Source of the DNA: Sphacelaria rigidula
Lineage: Eukaryota; Phaeophyceae; Sphacelariales
Assembly: GCA_964200075.2 (NCBI GenBank)
Contig: CAXNAA020000090.1
Span: 1 to 29,013, forward strand
DNA: 29,013 nucleotides
Direction: 5' to 3'
The position numbers and the translations under genes are program-made. Each line of letters starts with the position of its first letter. Within the stretch, counting starts at the first letter, position 1. Below the pieces are notes generated by a model. It had not been told where the DNA came from and did not search any database. It worked only from the letters and a program-made list of their open reading frames with translations. Positions 1 through 8,619 of this stretch are shown here, piece by piece.

Positions 1-612
1 TGCTGTCTGGGCCGCTTTTGAATGCACAGCATGTGCGGACCGTGCTTGCAAAAACAGGATATTTGCCATTATCCAACGCTTTTCACCGTTTTTCGCGGAG
101 GCGTTTAAAAGACTATTAAAAAAAAGATTTTTTCCCCCGGCGTAACACTGTTCTGTTCGATACTCGTCATTACACATGTAACATGATTCATGTGTGATTC
201 AATTTAATTCAATGATGCGGTTGGAAATTCTTTCGCTCCCACAAAACACATATTCCCTTGATTGGGAATATTTCGCGTTGTTCTTGGCTTTCGAATTTGT
301 GCATTAATAAAAGCCCTGTGCACAGGGCAGGTGTGTGTGGGGGGGGCATTTTTCCAAAAATGTCAGTCACCCCGAATGCCAAGTGGCAGAACCGTAGATC
401 CCTGCCCGCCAACAAAACACGTTGCCAGTTTCTTCTGAGTGCACAGATTCTTGTAAAGTATCCCCATACCTCCAATACACATATTCACCTCGCCTGTGTT
501 TGCCAAAGCTTATCTTCTCTCACACCATATATAAATGTATCCCAATCGTTTCACAGACCATTCCAATAGGTCCCTTCTCCCGGTTTCTTCCGCCTCCCGA
601 TCGACTCCTTTT
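1..612. other. No gene seen; region past the 3' end of the recombinase element
   Basis: Overlapping short ORFs on both strands have no recognisable content. The stretch holds A/T runs near 118-135 and a G run near 339-346. A clear terminal repeat for the element that ends at 613 could not be identified. Confidence 0.5.
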
Positions 613-648
613 CTATGGCGTTAGACACCCTCTTCGCACTCTCATTAT

Positions 649-761
649 TTTTCTCACGTAAGTCTTATAGACATCCGACTTCCACCTTCCTTCTTTCTGC
701 GATATGTCAGACGATATTCCTCCAGTTGAAAGTTGAGTAGCCCCGCAATATGTAGGGAGTG
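649..761 (-). other. Recombinase catalytic boxes: mutated H-x-x-R box and Tyr box in different frames
   Basis: HSLHIAG (741-761) corresponds to the family's HSLRIxG box. The expected catalytic Arg is His, codon CAT at 750-752, one CpG-type transition from CGT. Directly after it the frame changes, and the Tyr box GRWKSDVYKTYVRK is read from 690 to 649 in the frame of the upstream zinc-finger region. The family usually keeps these boxes about 30 residues apart, as seen here, which confirms that both belong to one ancestral domain. Confidence 0.8.
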
Positions 762-2109
762 CAATGCGTATTCATACGGGTTTGCTCCCGCCGCCGCTAC
801 CAACGTCCGTAATGCTTTGGTGGCCTGACCCTGGGTGCACCAGACGGGTACCCCATCGCCATGTAAATACGTCATTAGCGGTGAATCTACGGGCAAAGTC
901 GGGAAACGAGGCAACAATTCCACCACCACATCTACCGCTCCTAGCATCAGAGAATTCCTATGGTCCGTATTCTGACTGGTGGAACGTTTTGTACGTGTAA
1001 CGATCGCCCCCCGTCTCATGTGGTCACCTTTGGATGCACGAAAGCGTACCTCAACGCGATCAGCCAAAAACCAGAACGGCCATTCCAGTTGCCGCTCCTC
1101 ATGAAATAATGCTACGTCCTTCCTACGCAAGCAATATTCAGGATGTACGCGATGTTTGTTCTCAGCAAACATTTCGGATGCGCGGGTTAGAAGGAAATAT
1201 GACATTCCAACACCCAAAAATAATACCCAGCCCCCAGGTCCCCATTGCGACAACAGCTTTTCAGCTGTGCATAACATCGCCCAGATATAGGGCGCCTTAC
1301 TGTTGGTTGGTTCCCGACCTCGGTGTGACTGCGCTCGCCCCTTTTAGCGTTTTTTGCACCAAGGCGTGCCCAACAGGTAAATCCAGGTTGAACAATATCT
1401 GGTGGAAATACTTAACAGATGCTAAATGATTTCCAATTGTTGCTGCTTGTAACCCGTACACTAAGCAGGCGTAAGACGCATAAGATAGAATAACATTCAC
1501 ATAACCCATTGTATTTTTCCCTTGAAGCAAAAAATCTGGGGTATTCATGTCGCGTCGGAAGCGAACGAGTGACCCAAGATATCCTTCGTAAGTCTGCTCA
1601 GACGTTCGCGCAATGGATCCTTTTGCAAACTTGAATCCAAAATGTTGGAACAAAGCTGGATCCCCGGGTCTTTTATCACTAGAGTTTTGCATCCCCAATG
1701 ATCCTGGCACAAGCGGCTCGCGTTCGCCAATAGTACGGTCTGCTTGCGCCAACGCGTCTCGAGCTAGCTCCCTCAAGCCTCCTCGACGTATCTCCGTAAC
1801 GCGCCGCCCCGTATCCGACACCGTAGGCCCCACCAATCCTCGGCGGAGCCAGTACCCCTATCCAGATGTCAGCGGTGCATTCTCACCGGTCGCTGCCGTT
1901 GGTCCTCCTCCACGGGCGATACCCCGACCTCCGGGGGCCGTACGTGCCGCGGAAGTTTGGCTCGTGGTGCCCGCACCCTTACCCGCCTGTGCATCACGAT
2001 CCTGAGTACCGCCCCCTTGTCCACCTTCACCGGCTCCGGCCCTCGCAGGTGCCAAACGACGGACTCCCTCTGTCTCCACCCCGGCTCGGTTACACCCCAA
2101 ACCTTCGAC

Positions 2110-2169
2110 GTGGCGGTATTTTCACTGCTCCTCGGTGAGCGCGCATTTCCCGTCCAACCACTTGAAACA
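2110..2169 (-). other. CCCH zinc-finger motif in the element protein, third Cys replaced by TGA
   Basis: On the minus strand the segment reads Cys (2167-2169), seven residues, Cys (2143-2145), six residues, TGA (2122-2124), three residues, His (2110-2112). The spacing C-x7-C-x6-[stop]-x3-H is that of a CCCH finger with the stop exactly at the third Cys, one base away from TGC or TGT. Fingers of this type bind nucleic acid. Here it sits between a Gag-like N-terminal part and the recombinase, consistent with a nucleic-acid-binding role in the intact element. Confidence 0.75.
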
Positions 2170-3464
2170 AGTGAGGTCCCGCTTTGCGGCGGGTGTTGTC
2201 GCCGCCCGTTTTCTTAGGTCAGTCCCACCGCCAGTCGGGGCACTCCGTTTTTTGCGGTCTTGCTCAAAATCCTCCTGTACCGGCATATATCCCGAATCGA
2301 GATATTGTTGCAAAGTCGGGGAGGTTGGGACTGACATCATCGGTATGCTTGCTGCTGATGGCGGCGGCGAGTCGTGTCGAGCCAGGAAAATATCGGACTC
2401 GTTGGTCATGGCCTCCGTTCATCCCCGCTGGTCCGTGTTGATCATTTTCTCGAATATTGCAGATTTGTCTTCGACCAGCACAGCGCGGGTCATCGCATAC
2501 ATGCGAAATGTCTGCAATACCTTGTCAAACGCTGCTTCTAGCCGGGATATGCGCTGGTTGCATGAAGCCGACTCTCCGTCAGCCTGAGAGTGGCTAGCCT
2601 CAAGGCCGGCACGTAACAGTTTTGCTATTCCGTGCTTCACCAGCGCCAGGCGGTCGACGATCGAGATTGACGTCGACGAGTAATATCGGCTACGCCCACC
2701 GAAATCCATCCCGTTGAACCCACCCATTTCCGACGGGACCGTGAAGACGTTGGTAGTAACGAGAAGGATGTCGCCCATAGGGCCCTGCAGTTCGCTCTTC
2801 GTCATTGCGTGTGGCATTCTCCCGCGCAACACCCAGATCACACGCGTTTGTGTTTTCTTCCAAGCGTCCACTCGTGTCTTGTGCTGGGCTTTTTTATGGA
2901 GGGGTAATTCTTCCGTCCTTTCACCATCGAAACCTGGGTGTGGAAGACCAGCAGCAGAGTACGGAGATGATGATGATGATGCCAGTAGCCCCGTCGCGAA
3001 TGCGGGCTGGTGGCGTCTACTCCCGGCGAAGGGTCCCGCGGCTTCGGCGAAGGCAGCTGGCATGGTGAAGGGGCTGTATGCTGGATGCCGTTCTGGCGAT
3101 GGGAACTGTTGCACGAAGAGGTTGTGCTGTTGCCAGGCAGCCGACGACTATTGCGGCGGCGCAGCGGTGTGACGGTTGAGGGGGGCGTCCTTCAATCCGG
3201 CCCGCTGTTCAAGGGCCTGTGCGAAAGATGGTCGGTTTTCGTTGCGCATATTTGACATCGCTTGATCGTTCTCGCCCCGCATGGTGTTCACTTCGCGGCT
3301 AAGCTCCTCTATCTGTCGCCTGGAGACTGTATCCACAGCCGGTGCGACTTCCTCTTGTTCTCGGTCGTACTATTCCTGGTCCGCGATGTCATCAAGGGCA
3401 CCGGCGCCGCCGGTGCTCAGGGCGTCAGCCTGTTTTTCCATCAGTAAGCAGACTGCTCCCAGTA

Positions 3465-3589
3465 CAAATTATAGTATAAACTTCGACAAACGATGCGATC
3501 CCTCTGCGACTGCTCACGGTCACGTTCCAGAATCAAAGTACAGTATAAAGTTCGACAAACGATGCGACCTTTCTCCGGCTGCTCACAGC
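3465..3589. repeat. 69-bp tandem repeat, two units, just upstream of the recombinase-element ATG
   Basis: Unit 1 starts at 3465 and unit 2 at 3534. Both contain TTCGACAAACGATGCGA followed by a CTGCTCAC segment; similarity is high at the start and falls off at the end. The array lies 24 bp beyond the minus-strand ATG (3441), so it falls in the element's presumed 5' leader or promoter. A weak third resemblance occurs near 4902. Whether it is part of the element or a later local duplication cannot be decided from one copy. Confidence 0.75.
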
Positions 3590-3801
3590 GCAAAGTATGT
3601 GTTTCGGGTGTACCACCTTCAACACTCGTACTGCCTGCAATCGAACAGTAAGATGGCTGGATGTTTAGGCCAACGTTCTGCACGCCTGCTACTACGTCCG
3701 CCCACCACTATCTCAGCGTGTTAAATGACAATCGCTTCGATGTTCGGTATCAGCCATACAGACGTCTCGAGCCCTGATCCATTCTAGGTAAATATGGGCG
3801 C

Positions 3802-4092
3802 ACCAGTCGGGGTCACACAGGAGAAAAGTCGACACACGAGTTTTCGAGTTTTCCCGTTTTCATTCGATTTTAGTTGTCCACCTTCCTTCTGCGGTGCTTG
3901 CCTTTATTTTTTATCGCGAGAGGGATTCAGTAGTCCCGTTCTCTCGTCGACCGTTGAGTCGATTTTTGTGTACCCACGACGCAGTCGCTCTCCACTATTG
4001 GGTATTGTGAGAGGAACAATCCTAGATCGCTCCGAGATTCGAATTCACGACCCAATCATGAGAAGGTTTCGAGGTTACCAACTGAGCCCCGG
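3802..4092 (-). mobile_element. tRNA-derived SINE-like element, copy A
   Basis: On the minus strand the head (4092 to 4029) resembles an elongator tRNA-Met. It has a perfect A-box core (GCTCAGTTGGT), an anticodon-like loop CTCATGA, and a B-box-like TTCGAATCTC. The stems are imperfect and the acceptor stem does not close, so it is not a functional tRNA. A body of about 225 bp follows (4028 to 3802), which is repeated at 15671-15860 without the head. A tRNA head plus a dispersed non-coding body is the usual plan of a SINE, transcribed by RNA polymerase III and mobilised by a LINE; no LINE is present here. Confidence 0.65.
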
Positions 4093-4175
4093 GGGCGCCC
4101 AGCATGAAAAAATGAGTAAAATATGTATTGCATAATAAATAACGTTAACGACGGAACGAAAGAAAAAGAGAATAT

Positions 4176-4237
4176 GTCAGGATTCGAACTTATGACCTCC
4201 ATAACTGGAGTCTCCCGTATCACTTGATGGATTAAAC
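4176..4237 (-). repeat. Second tRNA-like segment next to the SINE
   Basis: The minus strand has a hairpin-forming CTCCAGTTATGGAG, followed by GGTCATAAGTTCGAATCC, which resembles a variable loop plus T-arm and B box. The putative T-stem does not pair well and the position before the anticodon is not T, so a working tRNA is unlikely. It lies 84 bp upstream (in transcript sense) of the tRNA-Met-like head and in the same orientation, so it may be the head of a second or dimeric SINE. The AT-rich stretch between them (4093-4175) would be its tail. Confidence 0.4.
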
Positions 4238-5816
4238 AAGCGCGGCCGTGTCACACGAAACGTGCGATGCGGCGCCCAGTTTGAGGTATTTTTGGCCGAA
4301 ACCTCATCAGGATGTCCTCGACCCGAGTGCCCACGACAACATCGTTCGGTGTGTGCAGCCGTTATTATATTTCTTTCACCAAGTTGTAGCATTTCTCCTG
4401 TTTTTGCTGAAACTTCAACTCGCTCTAACGTTTTTTTTCCTTTCTCCCACACCTCCAATAGTGTTGCTGATGATGAAAATGTCGTGTCAAATTTTTCAGG
4501 GCCTAGTAACTCTCCGAGCTACCAATCGCATCGCCATTCTTCATTCAAAAATCACTGGAAGCTGGCCTAGCTCGTGAAGTTTTCGAGCGATCGTCTGTCG
4601 CGGCTTACCATCAGCATGGAAATGACGTGGTAGTGATGAAAACCTACGTAATGATATACCCTGATGATACGAATTGAAAAAAGCGAGCTCAACAACAGCC
4701 ATGGTCGACGCTCGTTGTTCGACCGAAAATCCCATCTATCTTTTGATTCCTTATGCTTCCGGCCATGGTGCGGTCTTTCAGCAGTAGTAGATGAGCTGCT
4801 GTTGACTATCAACAGGAAGGGATATGCCTCTGAGTCGTTTCCATCCAGAGTACGTATGCATCCTTTAGACGGGAAGGGCCCATTACTCTTTCTTTTCTGA
4901 AGTCGACAAAAGATTCGATCATCGTTGATCGTCCGTCCGCGCACGCACGTACGGGATAATGCAAGAAGATCGACGATGACGATGGCACGCCGGCAGCATT
5001 ACTTTTGGTCCGCCGAAGTGCAAATATCAACCACAGTACGTTCGTTACTACTGCTCCTGTGGCTCCATTTTTGTGTGCCGTATGTTGCTGCCCGGCGCTC
5101 AACTCATTCCTCACGTCGGTTACGCGTAGGGTCGTCAATTTTTTTACACTGGTCGAGCACAAGCGTAATTGAGAACCAATCGCTCTTGGTGTGGTAAGCC
5201 TAGAAGTCTATGGTACCAAGCCGACCAGTCAGATATTGAGATATTTGTTTCCTTTATCGAAGTTCGCCGAACAAACGAAACCGGGTCCACGACAACAGTT
5301 GACCATCGATCGATGATTATCACCCATAAAGCGTGAGTGCTAGTGTGCGACCTTCATTCTCCCATCACTAACATTGATGACGGACCCCTCAAAACCATAC
5401 AGTACTCTGAGGTCCTACTTTTGTCCTCTCAATTTTCTCAAAATCATACACTTATCGGTCGCTGTCGGCAATGATCGGACGTTCACGTGGCTCATCCTTC
5501 CAACGGCGCTCCTTGGGGCTTGGGCGGGTGTGAGACAATATCCCTACAAAGTGCAACAGGCAAGCGGTCATGGAAGGTCGGGCGCACGGGGCGGGCGTCG
5601 CGCCCTCACAGACAGAGCTAATGCCTTTTTGGGAGTACAGTAGCTTAGTTACGCAGTGGAAGCCCGAGATCTCCTTAGTGACAAAAGGGAGCTGTAGGCG
5701 CTCAGCCGCAAACACTCTGCTGCTGCTGCACACTACCGCAGGTCGTCAGAGGGGTAATATGAGTCGCATACCAATTTTCGAAATATTTAATATTCCACGT
5801 TTCTCGGGTGGGGTTG
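4238..5816. other. Gene-free stretch
   Basis: Only short, overlapping ORFs on opposite strands occur. None shows a motif, a repeat or a splice-compatible exon that I can support. Nothing else was seen beyond scattered pyrimidine tracts. Confidence 0.4.
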
Positions 5817-6010
5817 ACCCTTTGACGGCGAGGGCATGTCATCTGTTAAATCGACATCAATTTCACTTGAAGAAAACATGCATAATCCCGATAGATTACC
5901 CTCGCGGCGAAGAGGTTCACGCTTTGACCACCAGGGCGGATCATCCTTGGGCTTTTTGCGCTTATTTTACAAGTGAAAAATATGCCAATTCGACACATGA
6001 CTCGGAGGGT
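5817..6010. mobile_element. MITE-like inverted-repeat element (CCCTTTGAC family), copy M1
   Basis: The left end reads CCCTTTGACGGCGAGGG, then ATCTGTTAAATCGACATCAA and TTTCACTTG. A CCTCGCGGCGAAGAGG segment near 5900 resembles the opposite end of the family's short form. A further inverted copy of the subterminal part (CAAGTGAAAAATATGCCAAT, then TCGACACATGACTC and GAGGGT) lies at 5970-6010. The same blocks recur at 9197-9253 and 13566-14467. The 263-codon ORF that crosses this element (5570-6361) is therefore a chance reading. Confidence 0.65.
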
Positions 6011-7603
6011 TTTTGTCGGCAACGAGAGGTCTTGATACAGCGCATACAAAGTATCATGTGTATGTTGTGCGCAGATCGGAGAACGTCGCGACGAAGTCCT
6101 GGTAGGTTCAAGATAGGTTTAATGTTTTTTTACATGTTTGCGGTCACGTCTCAAGTGCGTGTAGAAGAATGTTGGAACATACACCCCCCAGTATCCCCCA
6201 CGCACCCTGTCTGTGCAGGCTGCCCAGCTTGTCTCAATTTTTATCGGGTTGTTCTCTGTACACGACAGCAATGCAGCCATGCACGGGTGGCCAGGGCCAT
6301 CCCTCCGTCACACGATGTGCCTGAAAAGCCGGTACAATCAGCCCCTTCGTCGTTTGAATAACTGGTAGTGGTGGTGCCTGTTGTCGCCGTTGGCATTCCT
6401 TCATACACACAGGTGCAGATATCAAATCGAGACAAATAAGGTACATTGTAAGCAGGTGACATCAATCTCGGACAGTGTTGGTATTCCGTATTCGCAGTAC
6501 ACAGTACAGTGTCATCAGTTCGGTCGTGTGTTCACACGTTGACTTCCTTTCAGTGATTCACGCACTGTACTCTTATGTATCTTCCGTAAAACACCCGAAA
6601 TTCATACTCTTCCCAGCTCTTCCCATAGATAGACCGGAATCCTCGACTCCCCTGCGCCCCAAGGAGTCGAGTGCCCTGGAGCATTTTACTCTTGCCTGCA
6701 GAACACAGTACAGTGCGGTGAACGGCTACAGTCCAACAAAAAATACATTTCGACACCAAAAATACACCCATCTGACCTATTCCATATTTGCCACAGCCTT
6801 ACACTCCTTGTGGTGTCGCACACGGTGTTGAATCCTCATGTCTCAGCACATCCATTGTGTTCACGATACGGCAGTGGCTCAGGTATCACAGTATCATATA
6901 CACTAAAGGAGTGTATAAATTTGCTGTAATGATGGTCACGTACAAACAAAAGCAGGAGAGACCGAAGCAAATGGCTACTCCGTCGCCTCGACCGAGCAGC
7001 ACTATTGAATGCGCTCAGCATCATCTCACAGCAAGCGAGAAGACTCGAAGTTTCACAGAGAATTTGAAAATATCATATAAATGGGGCCCCAGAATGCCAG
7101 AGTTGCATGTATTTTCTTCAATTAAAAATTTCAGATGATGTGACCCCCCGACTTTTTCGGGTCTTTTGAAAGTTTTCGGATCTTTTGAAACGCTGTTGTG
7201 ATGCACATAAACAGGAAATTTACTCCCATCTGCTCACACCGCCTCTATCACTCCATCTTCTCAACCCCCTACCCTCTCAATCTGCGAAGGCAACGGCTGC
7301 ACGGTGTGCATTACACGTCATAAGGCGGTTAGGAAGCAAGGCGGTCTGGAGACGTGGAGTATTACAGGTTGAGATAGGGTAGAGCTCGCTGTCGGCTGAA
7401 ACAAGCACAAGTGCGTGTGCTGAACAAATCACAGGGTGAGACCGTTGGCGACAGTTGAGTAGGAGGGAAAGAAGATCCGTAGATTTTGTTCTGCGGTACC
7501 CTCCCCTTTTTTTTTGCCAAAACTACGATTTATTTGGGGGTTCCAAGGGGAGAATTTTCAAGGGACTGTAGTTCAGGAATCTCGGGCATTGTTTGTATAG
7601 GAT
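6011..7603. other. Gene-free stretch before the Ser-rich exon
   Basis: Short ORFs only. A small direct repeat of TTTTCGGRTCTTTTGAAA occurs twice at about 7153-7190. ACACAGTACAGTG recurs near 6500 and 6705. No promoter element was recognised ahead of 7604. Confidence 0.4.
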
Positions 7604-8190
7604 ATGGCGACCCTCACCTTGCCCCAGCAATGGGCCGCTTCCCCGTCCCCCAAACCCCATTGGGCGGAACCGCGTACCACCACTCCACTGAAACCAAGAC
7701 GGAAAGAGATATCCCGGGGCTCGTCGATGAGCGATCTGCGGGAACTCGAACCAGATTTGGGCACTCCGGCACACACGTCGCCTTCAGGCTTGGAGTTCGA
7801 AGACAACCCCGTCAAGAGGCCTCCACGTAGGTCGTCGTCGACTGTCGGGCCCGGCCGCGGCCCTCACCCGCAATCCCCGAATAGCCACACTCCTAGTAGC
7901 AGGCCACAATCTGCGCGCATCTCGAGACAGCAGTTGGAGAAGGGGTCCAGGCGTAGTTCTTCTACCCATCGCACAGGCCGCGGGGATTCGGATAAAAGCA
8001 CTAAATACAGACGCTCGCAGTCGCTGGGGCGCACCTCCAGCACCTCCAGCGTCGGTACTGCTTCCATCAGCGGTGGTGCCCCTCTGCAGGTCTCTCGTTC
8101 CTCTGGGGGTACTGGTAACAGTATGCAAAACGAGGGACGTGCCGCCAAGCTTAATCTCTACCATGTCAGGCGGCCGGAGCCGCGCGCCAG
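7604..8190 (+). CDS. Ser/Arg/Pro-rich disordered protein, probable first exon
   Basis: An ORF opens at ATG 7604 and stays open to 8470. It is strongly biased: Ser/Arg clusters (PPRRSSST, GSRRSSST, RRSQSLGRTSSTSS), Pro-rich stretches and few hydrophobics, so it should be intrinsically disordered with many potential phosphorylation sites of the RxxS type. The bias fades after about residue 195. A strong splice donor, CCAG|GTGGGT, sits at 8190/8191 (phase 2), and another, GAG|GTGAGG, at 8333/8334. I therefore take 7604-8190 as coding and the rest of the ORF as possible intron. No downstream partner exon was found with confidence. It could belong to the 17-22 kb gene, but the phase would require an extra exon. 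Function is unknown. Confidence 0.45.
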
Positions 8191-8545
8191 GTGGGTATTC
8201 AATTCATCGCACGGCAGCAAGAAGTCACCGGCAGACTTCGCGTCACATCAGGCGCCCACCCGTGTGACTTCAACGGTGGATGAGTCAAGACCTAGTCTTG
8301 GAGGTCTGGTGTGGATTAATGCCACGCTTGGAGGTGAGGGCAGGTTGCTCGTAAGGAGCTATAATCGCATTCGCTACCACGCTCCTTTGAACTCGCCCAG
8401 TTTATTATTGGACAGTAATTCATGTCTACCTCTTCTATGGGACAGAATTATGTTTATGTTGCTTTCTTGACGGCTGGTTTTCATCACGTCCTGGCGACTT
8501 CCTCGCAACGCACTCACTGACGTTTATGGGTGCTTGCCCGGTTTG

Positions 8546-8617
8546 TATCCTGCTGTACTGGGACGGCGATTGACTGACATCTATATCCTGCTGTACATGG
8601 ACGGCGATTGACATCTG
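8546..8617. repeat. 38-bp tandem duplication
   Basis: TATCCTGCTGTAC, then GGACGGCGATTGAC, occurs at 8546 and again at 8584. The two units differ by a few substitutions and small gaps. Confidence 0.75.
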
Positions 8618-8619
8618 TT

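Larger units (their letters stand above)
613..3441 (-). pseudogene. Degenerate tyrosine-recombinase mobile element gene with CCCH zinc finger (Crypton-like)
   Basis: A single minus-strand frame runs from an ATG at 3439-3441 to a stop at 613-615, interrupted by in-frame stops at 3370-3372 (TAG), 3148-3150 (TAG), 2419-2421 (TGA), 2122-2124 (TGA) and 1858-1860 (TAG). Codons between about 1300 and 741 lie in another frame. Order from the N-terminus: a polar Gln/Glu-rich helix-like segment, a Pro/Ser-rich linker, a conserved-looking region (3114-2419), a CCCH zinc finger (2169-2110), a Gly/Thr-rich linker, a SAM-like core-binding domain (about 1740-1310, including the TYEGYLGSLVRF segment) and a recombinase catalytic domain. 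Catalytic landmarks are the Arg in LLTRASE (1182-1184), the HSLHIAG box (741-761) and the Tyr box GRWKSDVYKTYVRK (649-690). Tyrosine recombinases catalyse DNA strand exchange. No reverse transcriptase is visible, so Crypton-like is more likely than DIRS-like, but a truncated DIRS element is possible. Clearly inactive. Confidence 0.85.

Noticed and set aside
1866-2587. Plus-strand ORFs opposite the recombinase element
   Set aside because: They mirror the minus-strand gene, which has recognisable domain motifs and a single consistent frame.
4029-4092. Functional tRNA-Met gene
   Set aside because: A box and anticodon-like loop are good, but the anticodon stem has mismatches, the B box is imperfect and the acceptor stem does not close.
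4902-4924. Third unit of the 69-bp repeat
   Set aside because: Only about 15 loosely matching bases, so it may be chance.
5570-6361. 263-codon plus-strand ORF
   Set aside because: Its middle is a MITE (5817-6010) translated by chance; HLLNRHQFHLK-like text recurs where the same MITE is read elsewhere.
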